The position numbers and the translations under genes are program-made. Positions 15,849 through 25,143 of a DNA stretch of 60,297 bases are shown here, piece by piece. Source of the DNA: an uncultured Oligoflexia bacterium (GTDB lineage: Bacteria; Bdellovibrionota; Bacteriovoracia; Bacteriovoracales; Bacteriovoracaceae). The notes below the pieces were generated by a model that was not told where the DNA came from, did not search any database, and saw nothing but the letters and a program-made list of their open reading frames with translations. The first letter of the stretch is position 1, and each line of letters opens with the position of its first letter. The stretch lies in the NCBI GenBank assembly GCA_913058265.1, contig CAJXPQ010000016.1, positions 1-60,297 of the forward strand. The letters are read 5' to 3'.

Positions 15849-17054
15849 ATAAGATTAATAATACTTTTTTGTTTATCAATATTACTTTCTGCATGCTTAG
15901 CCAGTAAAAAGTCATTTACTGGCACATGGAAGCTTGAAATAGCTCTTCAGGATCAAATACTACCAGTCATTATTAAACTTGATGAAGTCGATTCTGAGAT
16001 CTCGGGTACTCTATTTAATTCTGATGAAGAAATTATACTTACAGGTTCAGTACAAAATGAAGTGGCGATTATAGAAATTGGATCCCATTATGCGAAGTTT
16101 GAACTGGAGCATGCTACTGATAACAAGCTTAAAGGGAAGTGGATAAGAACTAATAAAGATGATTATATTGTTTCTTTGACTGGAGATAAGACTAATCTAA
16201 AGCTCTATTCAAAAAAATATGAACAAAAGTCCAGTGCTTTAAATCTTTCAGGTCGTTGGAAAATTAAGCTTAATGATGAAGGAAAGTATGGGCTGGGTAA
16301 TTTTATTCAAAAAGGAAGTCGAGTAAAAGGAAGTATTCTTACAACAACTGGTGATTATCGATTTCTAGATGGTGCTATTGAGAAGAATACTTTAACTCTT
16401 TACGGCTTCGATGGCGTCTTCTCCTTTGTGTTTAAAGTCGTTGTTCAAGCTGATCAGTTTACTGGCATGATGTACTCTGGAAATTCATACAATACAAAAA
16501 TATCGGCAGTGAGAGATGAGCTATTTGAATTGGAAAGTGCAACTGCTATGACCAAAAGTACTGCAAAAAAAATGGATAAGTTTGATTACGTAGATATTTC
16601 TGGTGAAAAAGTTAATTTTGATTCTGAAGAGTACAAAGGCAAGGCGAAAGTTATTCAATTATTTGGTTCTTGGTGTCCAAACTGTATCGATGAAACGAAT
16701 TTTTTTACAAAATGGATGAAACAGAATCCTGCTAAATTAAATCATGTTAAATTTATCGCACTTTCATTTGAAAATACAAAAACAAAGAAAGAGGCAATTA
16801 AAAATCTCGTAAAAGTAAAACGCAAGTTAGCTATGAATTATCCTCTAGTTTTAATTGATTTCGATAAGTCTGTTAAGACAACTGAGATTATTCCACTGGA
16901 TAAAGTTCGATCTTTTCCCACAACAATTTTTCTCAATAGAGAAAATGAAATTATTAAGATACATACTGGCTTTGCTGGCCAGGCAACTGGAGAATTCTTC
17001 TCAAATTTCGTTATCGATTTTAATGAAACGATTACGAATATGATTAAAGAGTAG
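15849..17054 (+). CDS. Thioredoxin-fold (TlpA-like) lipoprotein with apparent AUA start
   Basis: The frame encodes about 401 residues. N-terminal residues read RLIILFCLSILLSAC, a lipoprotein signal with lipobox LSAC, so it sits in the envelope. The middle part is beta-rich (GTWKLEI, LSGRWKIKL: lipocalin-like repeats, inference). Residues from about 245 form a TlpA/thioredoxin domain with GSWCPNC (CxxC) and the cis-Pro segment SFPTTIFL. An in-frame stop at 15837-15839 leaves no ATG, GTG or TTG before the signal; an AAGGA at 15838-15842 lies six bases before ATA at 15849-15851, where Met is expected. The first normal start in frame is a GTG at 16062, which would lose the signal. So either translation starts at AUA or an ATG was mutated. 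The 3' end overlaps the convergent symporter gene by 54 bp. Confidence 0.75.
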   Translation: MRLIILFCLSILLSACLASKKSFTGTWKLEIALQDQILPVIIKLDEVDSEISGTLFNSDEEIILTGSVQNEVAIIEIGSHYAKFELEHATDNKLKGKWIRTNKDDYIVSLTGDKTNLKLYSKKYEQKSSALNLSGRWKIKLNDEGKYGLGNFIQKGSRVKGSILTTTGDYRFLDGAIEKNTLTLYGFDGVFSFVFKVVVQADQFTGMMYSGNSYNTKISAVRDELFELESATAMTKSTAKKMDKFDYVDISGEKVNFDSEEYKGKAKVIQLFGSWCPNCIDETNFFTKWMKQNPAKLNHVKFIALSFENTKTKKEAIKNLVKVKRKLAMNYPLVLIDFDKSVKTTEIIPLDKVRSFPTTIFLNRENEIIKIHTGFAGQATGEFFSNFVIDFNETITNMIKE

Positions 17055-18410
17055 TGGGATAAAAGAGGAAAGCATGCCAATGTAGATTTCATCTAATTGG
17101 TAATACTCTTTAAAGCCACTTAGTCTCCATAAGATTGTTGCTATCGCACCTGAACTTGCGGCCACAAGAAATACATTATCACTAATTTTTCTCTTTGATA
17201 TATAACCAAAAACTACTGGTATTAAAAGTGCTGAACTAGAGATACTACCTAGAGTTTTCCATACCTTTTTTATATTTCCATCAAAGATAAGAGAAAGAAT
17301 AATCGCAAATATGGCCACACTTAAGATACCTAAGCTTTGTGCTTTAATACTCGCCTTAAACTTCTTTGGAACGAGGTCATAAGATATTGTTGATCCGGCC
17401 AAAAAGATATATGAATCTAGTGTTGATAATATTGTGGCACATATTCCTGCGAGAAAAAATCCCCTTAGTCCTTCTGGCAAAAGTTGAAGGGCATATAAGA
17501 AATATCCAAACTCCGAATTTGCCTCCGGTATAACAGCTCGAGCATAAATTGCGCCAAAAGTTAGACATAGATCAAAGATGATCCAAACAATTGTTGATAT
17601 TAGTATTCCTTTCTTTGCAATCTTAAAGTCTTTTGCTGCGAAACACCTTTGGTAGAAGTTTGGGTCTACCAGCGTACTTAAAGCTATGAGTCCCCAGGAG
17701 AGTGTTTCTAAGAAAGTGAATGTTCCCATCGGCTCAAAATATGATGCTGGCAGAGTATCAAATATTGCTGTGCCGTAGGTAAAGTAGGAGAGAAGATAAA
17801 CAACAATTACGGAAGACACCATTATGAAAAATTGAAATATATCAGAGTAGACTACAGATCTGAAGCCACCAATAAATGAATAACATAATACAAAACTTAC
17901 TCCTAGGATGATACCTATGGGTAGGCTTATACCAAAGATCATCTTTAATAAAAGTCCAAGGCTTATAGTGTAAACAATGGGGACGAGGTTTAAGATATTG
18001 AAAATGGCAGATAACTTTTCAGATTTTGGTCCAAACATCTGGCCGATTAAATCCGGCAAGGTGAGTGCCTTAAAGCGAGAAATCTTAGAGACTATAAAGA
18101 GCGCAAAGATTATATATGTTAGATACCAAAATATTCCTTGGCTTACAAAATTAAAAATACCATTATCGAATGCTATTTGTGACACACCAAAAATTCCTCC
18201 ATACCAAGTCGCAACTAAAGTCGCAATAAACATGGGTAGAGTAAGTTGTCTTCCCATAAGCATATGGTCTAGAAACTTATCTTTAATATCTTGTTTATTC
18301 TTCCTGTAATTACCCCACAAAACAAATGCAATTGTCATTACCATAATTAAGGCAAAGACCACATAGTCTAGCGTACTCAGAATATTCGAAATTGTTGGGT
18401 TTGAGAGCAT
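17001..18410 (-). CDS. Sodium:solute symporter (SSS family)
   Basis: A 469-residue membrane protein with about 13 hydrophobic segments. Early LVATWYGGIFGVSQIAF and the central IGGFRSVVYSDIFQFFIM correspond to the conserved helix 1 and the GG-x-x-x-V-x-x-T/S-D-x-x-Q segment of SSS transporters such as PanF, PutP and SGLT. Substrate not assignable. Its last 54 bases overlap the convergent thioredoxin-fold lipoprotein gene. It lies 10 bp after srkA on the same strand, so srkA and the symporter may be one unit. Confidence 0.88.
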   Translation of the reverse strand: MLSNPTISNILSTLDYVVFALIMVMTIAFVLWGNYRKNKQDIKDKFLDHMLMGRQLTLPMFIATLVATWYGGIFGVSQIAFDNGIFNFVSQGIFWYLTYIIFALFIVSKISRFKALTLPDLIGQMFGPKSEKLSAIFNILNLVPIVYTISLGLLLKMIFGISLPIGIILGVSFVLCYSFIGGFRSVVYSDIFQFFIMVSSVIVVYLLSYFTYGTAIFDTLPASYFEPMGTFTFLETLSWGLIALSTLVDPNFYQRCFAAKDFKIAKKGILISTIVWIIFDLCLTFGAIYARAVIPEANSEFGYFLYALQLLPEGLRGFFLAGICATILSTLDSYIFLAGSTISYDLVPKKFKASIKAQSLGILSVAIFAIILSLIFDGNIKKVWKTLGSISSSALLIPVVFGYISKRKISDNVFLVAASSGAIATILWRLSGFKEYYQLDEIYIGMLSSFIPLLFNHIRNRFIKIDNEI

Positions 18411-18420
18411 CTCTGAATCC

Positions 18421-19446
18421 TTAGTAAGGCATTGTTTGATTTAAGGCATCTTGAATATATCCTACTTGCTCTCTTAAATCAAAAAGCTCTTTCTCCCAGT
18501 ATTGCTGTGATCCATATGTTGGAAAAGTTCTTTTAAAAGACTGATCCTCATACCTGTGACCGATCCAGGCTGTAAAGTGAATGATTCTCAAAGAGCGTAA
18601 AACTTCAATAAGCTTAATCTCTCTGAAATCAAAGTCACTCATAGAACAATAAGCATCTAAGAGAACATCTTTTTGCCGAAGTGAATAGTCATCTCTACCA
18701 GGTGTAATCATCCAGATATCTTGAACTCTAGGCCCTATACTCATATCATCAAAATCTATAAGAAAGGGATTGTTATTATTGAGAACTATATTTCCATGAT
18801 GGCAGTCACCGTGAATTCTTTGATAATTAATATTTTCGAACAAAGGCTTAGATATTGCTAAAAGGTCTCTACAGGTGCTTTCATATTGTGAGCGATATTC
18901 GTCAGGTAAATACTTTGATTGCAAAATAAGTTCTAAATTTTGTGCTCCAAAAGTATTGAGGTCAAGCTTCAGTCTATTTTCTGCTTTACGCATAAGGCCC
19001 GTATTATGAAGTCTTGCTAGCAGTCTACCCATCTGACCAAGTAGTTCATCATTCCATTCGTCACAGGCCCTACCACCTTTCTTGGGAAAGATAGTAAAGA
19101 ATAATCCTTCCTTTGTTTCAAAGACAGTCTCACCATCAATTTTTAACGGTGCAATGGCATGAATATCGTTTTCGACAAGATCAAAAAGAAAATCATGTTC
19201 ATCTTGAATTTGAGCTTTTGTCCATCTTCCAGGTCTATAGAATTTTAATATTCGAAACTGATCACTTACATTATTAATTTCTACATCATCAACTTCTACT
19301 TCAAACACTCTGTTTTCCATTGAGCCAAGTTGCATAACTCTACCAGTGGTAGAGAAGCCTAATGACTCAATTGAATTCAGAACAGTTTCAGGTGATAGGT
19401 GATTAAAATATTCGGTATTTTCGTTTCCCCAAACACAAGTTGTCAC
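18421..19446 (-). CDS. srkA: Stress response kinase A (SrkA/YihE)
   Basis: A 341-residue protein kinase-like protein of the aminoglycoside phosphotransferase fold. Catalytic loop RIHGDCHHGNIV and metal-binding LIDFDDMSIGPRVQDIWM match SrkA/RdoA. In E. coli SrkA is a Ser/Thr kinase that protects against stress-induced death, in part by countering the MazEF toxin. Normal length is about 328, so this is full length. It lies six bases after the YchJ-like gene and upstream of the symporter on the minus strand. Confidence 0.92.
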   Translation of the reverse strand: MTTCVWGNENTEYFNHLSPETVLNSIESLGFSTTGRVMQLGSMENRVFEVEVDDVEINNVSDQFRILKFYRPGRWTKAQIQDEHDFLFDLVENDIHAIAPLKIDGETVFETKEGLFFTIFPKKGGRACDEWNDELLGQMGRLLARLHNTGLMRKAENRLKLDLNTFGAQNLELILQSKYLPDEYRSQYESTCRDLLAISKPLFENINYQRIHGDCHHGNIVLNNNNPFLIDFDDMSIGPRVQDIWMITPGRDDYSLRQKDVLLDAYCSMSDFDFREIKLIEVLRSLRIIHFTAWIGHRYEDQSFKRTFPTYGSQQYWEKELFDLREQVGYIQDALNQTMPY

Positions 19447-19452
19447 TTGTGA

Positions 19453-19941
19453 TTAAGCTCCACAACATTTTTTTGATTTTTTACCTGATCCACATGGGCA
19501 AGGCTCATTTCTTCCAACTTTTGGCGCTGATCTTTTGATAGGACCTGTTCCCACAATCTGGCCTTCATCGTAGTGCCAAGCACCATCAATTTTTTTAAAA
19601 GTAGATATTTCGTGGTGAAGGTAGTCAGTATTTTCTTTATCTGAGTATAGTGCTTGAAATTCTACAACACCTTTATCGTGTTCTGCCTGGCCCTGTTTTG
19701 TATTAACAATTTTAAGACCCTTCCAGGTACTTGTTGTGGCCCATTCAGCTGCTTCATCAGCATTAAAGTCTTTTGTTCCAGGAATATGGGTATCTGCAAT
19801 ATATTGGACTTGATTCTTAGCGAATGCTGAATACCTTGCTCTCATGAGTAATTCCGCCGTTTCGGCCTTAGATTCACCTTTATGATATTTCTCACAGCAA
19901 TTTTCGTACTCTTTTTCACTTCCGCAAGGACATGGATTCAT
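19453..19941 (-). CDS. YchJ-like SEC-C motif protein
   Basis: A 162-residue protein with SEC-C zinc motifs at both ends: [13 protein letters not shown] at residues 3-16 and [13 protein letters not shown] near the end. Between them lies an NTF2-like domain ([26 protein letters not shown]). This is the UPF0225/YchJ architecture. Molecular role unknown; SEC-C motifs bind zinc and, in SecA, interact with SecB. First gene of the minus-strand run ychJ-like, srkA, symporter. Confidence 0.9.
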   Translation of the reverse strand: MNPCPCGSEKEYENCCEKYHKGESKAETAELLMRARYSAFAKNQVQYIADTHIPGTKDFNADEAAEWATTSTWKGLKIVNTKQGQAEHDKGVVEFQALYSDKENTDYLHHEISTFKKIDGAWHYDEGQIVGTGPIKRSAPKVGRNEPCPCGSGKKSKKCCGA

Positions 19942-20110
19942 ATATTTCTCCTTAATATGGCTTTATAATTGGTTGTATTCTGCAATTATAGCTTAAAATA
20001 CACAAAATATTGGCAATAATAGTCATTATATTGCCTAAATATTCTTATAAATTCAAGTATTTAACATTATATAAATCTGACCGATAAAGAACTCATATAA
20101 AATGGAGATT

Positions 20111-23100
20111 ATGAAAAAGCTATCTTTATTAATATTTATCTTGTTGAGCTCCAATGCACTTGCTTGGGATATCAAATACCTTGAAGCCCAGATGGCGCTT
20201 GCACCTCAGAGTGTCTTTGTCATGCCTAAAGCTGAGTCAGATAAAACATTTGCTGAAATTGAATTAATATTTAAAGTTCCAGAAGGAACGAATGCTCAAA
20301 TCGATTTTCTTCCAAAGCAACTTGAAGATAATTTTTATAGAAAAGTTCAAGTACACTTTAAGGCGGGTTATGTTTCAAAGGATAATAAGAAATTTTGGGA
20401 AAATGAATATAAAAAACTAATTGAATTAGAAGAATCAACAACTGCTGCTAACTTAGTAAATAAAGATCTATGGAAACAAAAGTATACGAGTTTGTTTCAA
20501 TCATATTTTAATAAAATTAAATCTCTTCCTAATAAATGTGCACGGATGAATGATAATGCAACTTCAAAAATTTGTTGCCAAGGAACGTTTAGAGTCACTA
20601 ATAATTATCTCGTTGAAAACAATCAATGTGTATTTCGCGGAAATGAATGTACTCAGGATAGTAATTGTTGTTCTGGTGTTTGTAATAAGGCTTCAATTGC
20701 TGAAGCTGGCGTATGTGCACCAACGCTTAAATGTACAAGAGGTTATCAACTAAATGAGCAATGTTCAAAAAGAGGAGATCCTTGTTTAGAAGGTATCTGC
20801 TATAAAGAATCAATATCTAGCGATAAGTATAAATGTCAAGATTGTAAGATTTTTGGTGACGATGTACTTCCGCAAGATAAATGTTGTCCAGGCTTCTATA
20901 AAGAAGGGTTAAAGTGTTTGATGCTTAGGCCTGTTGATAATTCAACTTCATATATCAATAGTGTAAAGAATATTTTTAAAACTCTTTCACATAATCTAAA
21001 TCCTTTTAACTCTGCTTATGCTGCAGGACCAGAGTCAGAGTCAACTCTTACTGATGAACAACAAGCTCAGATAGATAAAGGGTTCGCCGATTGTACTGCT
21101 AATCACCCCAAAGTAGATAATATACCAAGTCCTGCATATGAGGCTTGTGTTGTTGTTGTTGATGAATTGAAAGCTTCTTTCTTGGCGACTGATACTGTTG
21201 GTGACAGTGGTACCGAAATAAACACGAAAGAATATGCTGAAGAATATGGTTATCCTGAAGTAACTTCAAAGACTTATTCAGATATCAAAAAATGTGAATT
21301 TAATGCATTTAATGATTCTTGGAGAGATGCTTCATATGAACTTAGGAATGCAGAAATTTTTCTGAGAGGTTTTGAATTTAATTACTCACATAAGGGGAAT
21401 TCAGATCTATGGTATTTAGATTTTGATTATCAATCTACCGAGAGTGGTGGAAAAGAAAAGTACCAAGGTAATATTTTTGAAGGTGCGAATAAAATAGCAC
21501 AAAGTTTTAGATCAAATCGTTCTGATTATGAGCGTGAATTAGTAGATATTAATAAAAGACTTGGTTGTAAGTGTATTGCCATATTTGGCCCGAGTAGTTT
21601 TTCAGCAGAGAAACAAGCATTCTTTGAAAATAGTTGTATCGAGGAAGCTGCTCAACTGCGATCAGAGCTGGCGTTTAAAGCTGGACAAGGTGAAAGTAAA
21701 ATTGATGGTACATCCATTAAAACCGTTAATGATGCAGCTGGGGAGCAAAGACAGTCCGAAGCTGAAATTGAAGAAGTTGATAAGGGAGCGATTGGCCTTT
21801 CTCATCAAAAACTTTTGATTGACTACCTTACTTTTAGACGTGAAGCCTTAACAAGTAAATTTCTGGATACTTATAAAGATGAAATGTTTTTAGAGGAACT
21901 GAGTAAAAATATTGATGAAATCAATTTTCATAAAGTTTATATGGATCGTGTGGAGAATGGTGATGTCGTAAAATTATATCCTGAGGCAAATACGGTTACT
22001 TTGTATAAATGGGGAATGATTAAGAATGTTTCGTTCTTTACAGCTTTCTTGGAAGCCTTAACTTTTAAAATGTTCAATATGGTTAAGTTTAAGAAACCTC
22101 AAGGTGTTAATGGTTTTGCAACCGTTGCGGACGCACTTGAAGCAGCTTGGCATGAATATGAAGACAACCCAACACCAATTGATGCTCAACCTAAGTTCGC
22201 TGATATTGTAGAAGAGCCAAAATGTATTAGGAAGCTTCTTGGTGTATGTAGAAAAATGTTTTTTCGCTTTGAACGAATTTTCGTAGGTCCAAGATTTACA
22301 AATAAAAGGTCAGATAAATATAGTTGTGATGTATTTTCTAGAGCATCAACTTGTATTAAATCTGGATACCTTGTTAAAAAAGAAGACCCAACAGAAAAGA
22401 GTACTTATATTATTGACCCAACACTACCTCTTTTTGTGGACTCTAAACATGTATCATTAGAAGTTATGCATAATTATAATTCTAGCTTTGATGAAATGAT
22501 GAATCATGGAAGTATAGATGCTCTTACATTTTTACGAGGGGATATAAAAGTTCAGACAGGTAACTCTAAAAGAGGTGTCTATCATACTTTCTCTTATGGA
22601 GCGGGAAAAACTTGGATGAATACATATAACCCACTTGATATTGCCATGGATGCTGGTTATTTTTATCCAAGACCAAAAAACGATGGTGTATTCCAAGAAG
22701 TCACATTTGATGATGATAAAATTAACGCCGTTATTGCAGCCTCTAAGAAATATGCTATGTGTGATAGCTTAGCAGAATGTGGTGCTCCAGCTGGATCTTT
22801 TAAAGAAAATGATATTGGTTTTAAACACTTATTTGAAACAGATGAAGATGCTCAAAATTTTGCACAGTATGTTCATGATATTCACTTCCAATGGAGTCGT
22901 GTTACCACTGAAAACTATATGGGGTATCCGTTAGCAAACCTTTCAGAGTATTTCCGTATGGTTGCTGACTCAATGAAGACAATTAGAAAGTTAACTGCGA
23001 ATAAGGTTCAAGAAGTTAATGAAGTTTTGACACTTTATCAAAACAACCAAGATCAGTTAGCAAGCGAGTATCAATCACTTGGTGATGCTGGGGTTGCTTC

Positions 23101-23875
23101 AGGATCTAGTAATATTACTTTTAGAAAACCTTTTTATGATATGTTTGCAAAACTAGACTTTAATGGAGATGTGGATGTAAAAGCATTTGAGTCCCAATTT
23201 GCAGAAGCAAAGAAATCTGGAACATTCAATGATGCCGAGCTTAAAGCATTAAATGCTGGTCTAAGTTCTGCTATAACGAATAAATCAGAACTCACAAAAA
23301 ACTCTGAAATTGCTGATAGAGTAGGTAGTTTAAGTAAAGCGGATCAGCTTTCACTTAATTCTTCTGGGAAAGGTAATTTAAATGCTTCTAAACCTTTGAA
23401 CACATTTGCTGTTAAAGGTTTTGGAGGATCTAGAGGAAGTGCCTCGACTCCGGAACCTGCTGCTGTAGCATCAACTAACTCTACTCCTAGTTCTAGTTCA
23501 GGAGGTGGTGGAAGCGATATTACACCTTTTACTTTTAAAAAGTTTGATGCTGCCAATAGAAGAAGATCTCTTCGTGCCGGTATGAAGAAAGTCGCAGAAC
23601 AGGCTGAAAGTCTCGGCTCTATGGATGATAGCGGTTTAAATAGATACGATATGAATAACATACTTGTTAATTCTAGGAATAATAGGGCACTGCTTGGAAA
23701 TGATGCAGATGGTATTTTTGCAAAAGTTTCTAAGGCTTACCAGAGAAACTATTCTAGAGTTTTAGAAAGATCTCAGCCTGTAAGTTTAGCTCCAGCACCT
23801 GAAAAGGTGGATGAAAAGATTTCTGATCAGGAAAAACAGGAACTAAAAGAGTTACTTGAAAGTGGCGGCATCTAA
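20111..23875 (+). CDS. Very large Cys-rich exported protein, 1,255 aa
   Basis: Signal peptide MKKLSLLIFILLSSNALA. Residues about 140-275 are a Cys-rich module with about 20 Cys, including CTQDSNCCSGVC, a knottin/Dickkopf-like spacing, so extensive disulfides are expected outside the cytoplasm. The middle (about 280-960) has no recognised domain; near residue 1018 DFNGDVDVKAFE fits a 12-residue EF-hand-type calcium loop. About 1115-1140 is a Ser/Gly/Pro linker, followed by a helical tail rich in Arg and Glu. The start at 20111 has GGAG seven bases upstream; an ATG three codons earlier contains that GGAG. It stands alone and is followed by a convergent gene overlapping by 24 bp. Function unknown; a surface or secreted protein used in prey contact is one possibility. 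Confidence 0.8.
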   Translation: MKKLSLLIFILLSSNALAWDIKYLEAQMALAPQSVFVMPKAESDKTFAEIELIFKVPEGTNAQIDFLPKQLEDNFYRKVQVHFKAGYVSKDNKKFWENEYKKLIELEESTTAANLVNKDLWKQKYTSLFQSYFNKIKSLPNKCARMNDNATSKICCQGTFRVTNNYLVENNQCVFRGNECTQDSNCCSGVCNKASIAEAGVCAPTLKCTRGYQLNEQCSKRGDPCLEGICYKESISSDKYKCQDCKIFGDDVLPQDKCCPGFYKEGLKCLMLRPVDNSTSYINSVKNIFKTLSHNLNPFNSAYAAGPESESTLTDEQQAQIDKGFADCTANHPKVDNIPSPAYEACVVVVDELKASFLATDTVGDSGTEINTKEYAEEYGYPEVTSKTYSDIKKCEFNAFNDSWRDASYELRNAEIFLRGFEFNYSHKGNSDLWYLDFDYQSTESGGKEKYQGNIFEGANKIAQSFRSNRSDYERELVDINKRLGCKCIAIFGPSSFSAEKQAFFENSCIEEAAQLRSELAFKAGQGESKIDGTSIKTVNDAAGEQRQSEAEIEEVDKGAIGLSHQKLLIDYLTFRREALTSKFLDTYKDEMFLEELSKNIDEINFHKVYMDRVENGDVVKLYPEANTVTLYKWGMIKNVSFFTAFLEALTFKMFNMVKFKKPQGVNGFATVADALEAAWHEYEDNPTPIDAQPKFADIVEEPKCIRKLLGVCRKMFFRFERIFVGPRFTNKRSDKYSCDVFSRASTCIKSGYLVKKEDPTEKSTYIIDPTLPLFVDSKHVSLEVMHNYNSSFDEMMNHGSIDALTFLRGDIKVQTGNSKRGVYHTFSYGAGKTWMNTYNPLDIAMDAGYFYPRPKNDGVFQEVTFDDDKINAVIAASKKYAMCDSLAECGAPAGSFKENDIGFKHLFETDEDAQNFAQYVHDIHFQWSRVTTENYMGYPLANLSEYFRMVADSMKTIRKLTANKVQEVNEVLTLYQNNQDQLASEYQSLGDAGVASGSSNITFRKPFYDMFAKLDFNGDVDVKAFESQFAEAKKSGTFNDAELKALNAGLSSAITNKSELTKNSEIADRVGSLSKADQLSLNSSGKGNLNASKPLNTFAVKGFGGSRGSASTPEPAAVASTNSTPSSSSGGGGSDITPFTFKKFDAANRRRSLRAGMKKVAEQAESLGSMDDSGLNRYDMNNILVNSRNNRALLGNDADGIFAKVSKAYQRNYSRVLERSQPVSLAPAPEKVDEKISDQEKQELKELLESGGI

Positions 23876-24457
23876 AGGAAACCTTTTATAAATCTTCTTA
23901 GGTCCAATCGATCTTACAAAGAGTTCTCCGCCTTTATGATTTTGAAGAGGATTAGCATCCATTGGGTTGAGATAGACGCCGTAACTTAAATTGAACTTTA
24001 TATCTTTCGTAGACTTTAGCAGCATATCTTGCATTTGAATCTTAAGTAATGGTTGATCCTCAAAAACGACTTCAAACTTCAGCTTTCCACTTATGGACTT
24101 TATTTCTTTTTGATTTTTTACAGTCAACTTTACTGGGAAGTACTGATCCATTTTCACTGTATACTTACCTGCGATATCACAATCTTTGTTATAGCTAATC
24201 ACTTCCGTAAATGGTTCTTTGGTAAGTACTATTGCTGGCCATTTTTCTTTTTGATAAGCACAGCCATGTGTCTTGATCATGCTCTTGGAGCTCGAGATGC
24301 CTGTTATAATTGCCTTTATAGTACTTAATGACGTATCTTTAATAGTACTCCCATAGCTTGATTTAGCTACTAGAAGAGTGAGCATTATAGATACTTTTGT
24401 CAGAGTTTGTAGAGGTATCTTAATAGGCTTCAGAGCTAGCTTCACTTGCTGATTCAA
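23852..24457 (-). CDS. Exported hypothetical protein, 201 aa
   Basis: N-terminal basic region then a hydrophobic segment (VSIMLTLLVAKSSYGS) consistent with a signal peptide. The mature part is beta-rich with two Cys (HGCAYQ, KDCDIAG) about 27 residues apart. The 5' end overlaps the 3' end of the response regulator gene by 38 bp, or starts at 24385 if the inner Met is used. The 3' end overlaps the large Cys-rich gene. Family not recognised. Confidence 0.6.
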   Translation of the reverse strand: MNQQVKLALKPIKIPLQTLTKVSIMLTLLVAKSSYGSTIKDTSLSTIKAIITGISSSKSMIKTHGCAYQKEKWPAIVLTKEPFTEVISYNKDCDIAGKYTVKMDQYFPVKLTVKNQKEIKSISGKLKFEVVFEDQPLLKIQMQDMLLKSTKDIKFNLSYGVYLNPMDANPLQNHKGGELFVRSIGPKKIYKRFPLDAATFK

Positions 24458-25118
24458 CAGCTTTGTCCGGGCGGTTATCTATAAACTTGAACAGTCCATT
24501 TCCTACAGCTTTTATAATGTAATTGTATGGCTTAAGTTTCTTTCTAAGATTATAAATATGCACGTCTAATGTATTTGGATGAATAGCGATATTTTTCCAG
24601 ATAACTTTTACGATCTCATTTCTGTGAAGTGTTTTTTCATCTTTAATATTAAAGCTTTCAATGATCTTGATTTCTTTATTGGTGAAGTCCGTAAGATCTA
24701 AGTTTAGCGCCTCAAGTGATTTTGATGATTCTTGATTTTTTTCATCTATATTCTGTAAGTGCCTTTCAACCTTTGCACGGATTTCGTTTTGATTAAATGG
24801 CTTTAAAATATAGTCTATCGCCCCAGCTTGATAAGCTGATCTTATAGTGTCTAAGTCATCTGATGATGAGATTACGAGATAAGGTACTGTTAATGTGATA
24901 TCGGATTCATTTAACAATTTAAAGAAGTGTCCATCTTCCAACATGATGTCAGCAATAATGAGGTCTGGATGATTTTTTTCATTTGAATAAGATTTTCTAA
25001 ACTCATCAAAGGACTTAAAGAAAGTAATGACATTTTCTTCTTGATCAAAAATATGCTTGTATATTGGTTGGAGATCTACCATGTCTTCAATAATCCATAG
25101 TTTTTTAATTAAAAGCAT
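24420..25118 (-). CDS. Response regulator, REC plus OmpR-type winged helix
   Basis: A 232-residue two-domain regulator. Receiver residues 5-122: acidic pocket IIEDMVD, phosphoacceptor Asp in LIIADIMLEDG, Ser/Thr position in VISSSDD, and Lys in YILKPF. The C-terminal domain (about 138-215) reads as a winged helix of the OmpR/PhoB family (DLTDFTNKEIKIIE, RNEIVKVIWK, HIYNLRKKL, VGNGLFKF). No histidine kinase gene is adjacent, so its partner is elsewhere. It lies 25 bp after maf and overlaps the exported protein gene that follows. Confidence 0.9.
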   Translation of the reverse strand: MLLIKKLWIIEDMVDLQPIYKHIFDQEENVITFFKSFDEFRKSYSNEKNHPDLIIADIMLEDGHFFKLLNESDITLTVPYLVISSSDDLDTIRSAYQAGAIDYILKPFNQNEIRAKVERHLQNIDEKNQESSKSLEALNLDLTDFTNKEIKIIESFNIKDEKTLHRNEIVKVIWKNIAIHPNTLDVHIYNLRKKLKPYNYIIKAVGNGLFKFIDNRPDKAVESASEASSEAY

Positions 25119-25143
25119 TCCATCTCCTCATATTGATCTTTGC

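Noticed and set aside
16062-17054. Start of the thioredoxin-fold protein at the GTG 16062
   Set aside because: The 71 codons upstream in the same frame encode a perfect lipoprotein signal and a beta-rich domain with a ribosome binding site at the right distance, so the true N-terminus is at about 15849.
23344-23661. A 105-codon minus-strand frame inside the giant exported protein gene
   Set aside because: It is antisense to a Ser/Gly/Pro-rich linker, whose codons commonly leave the opposite strand open.
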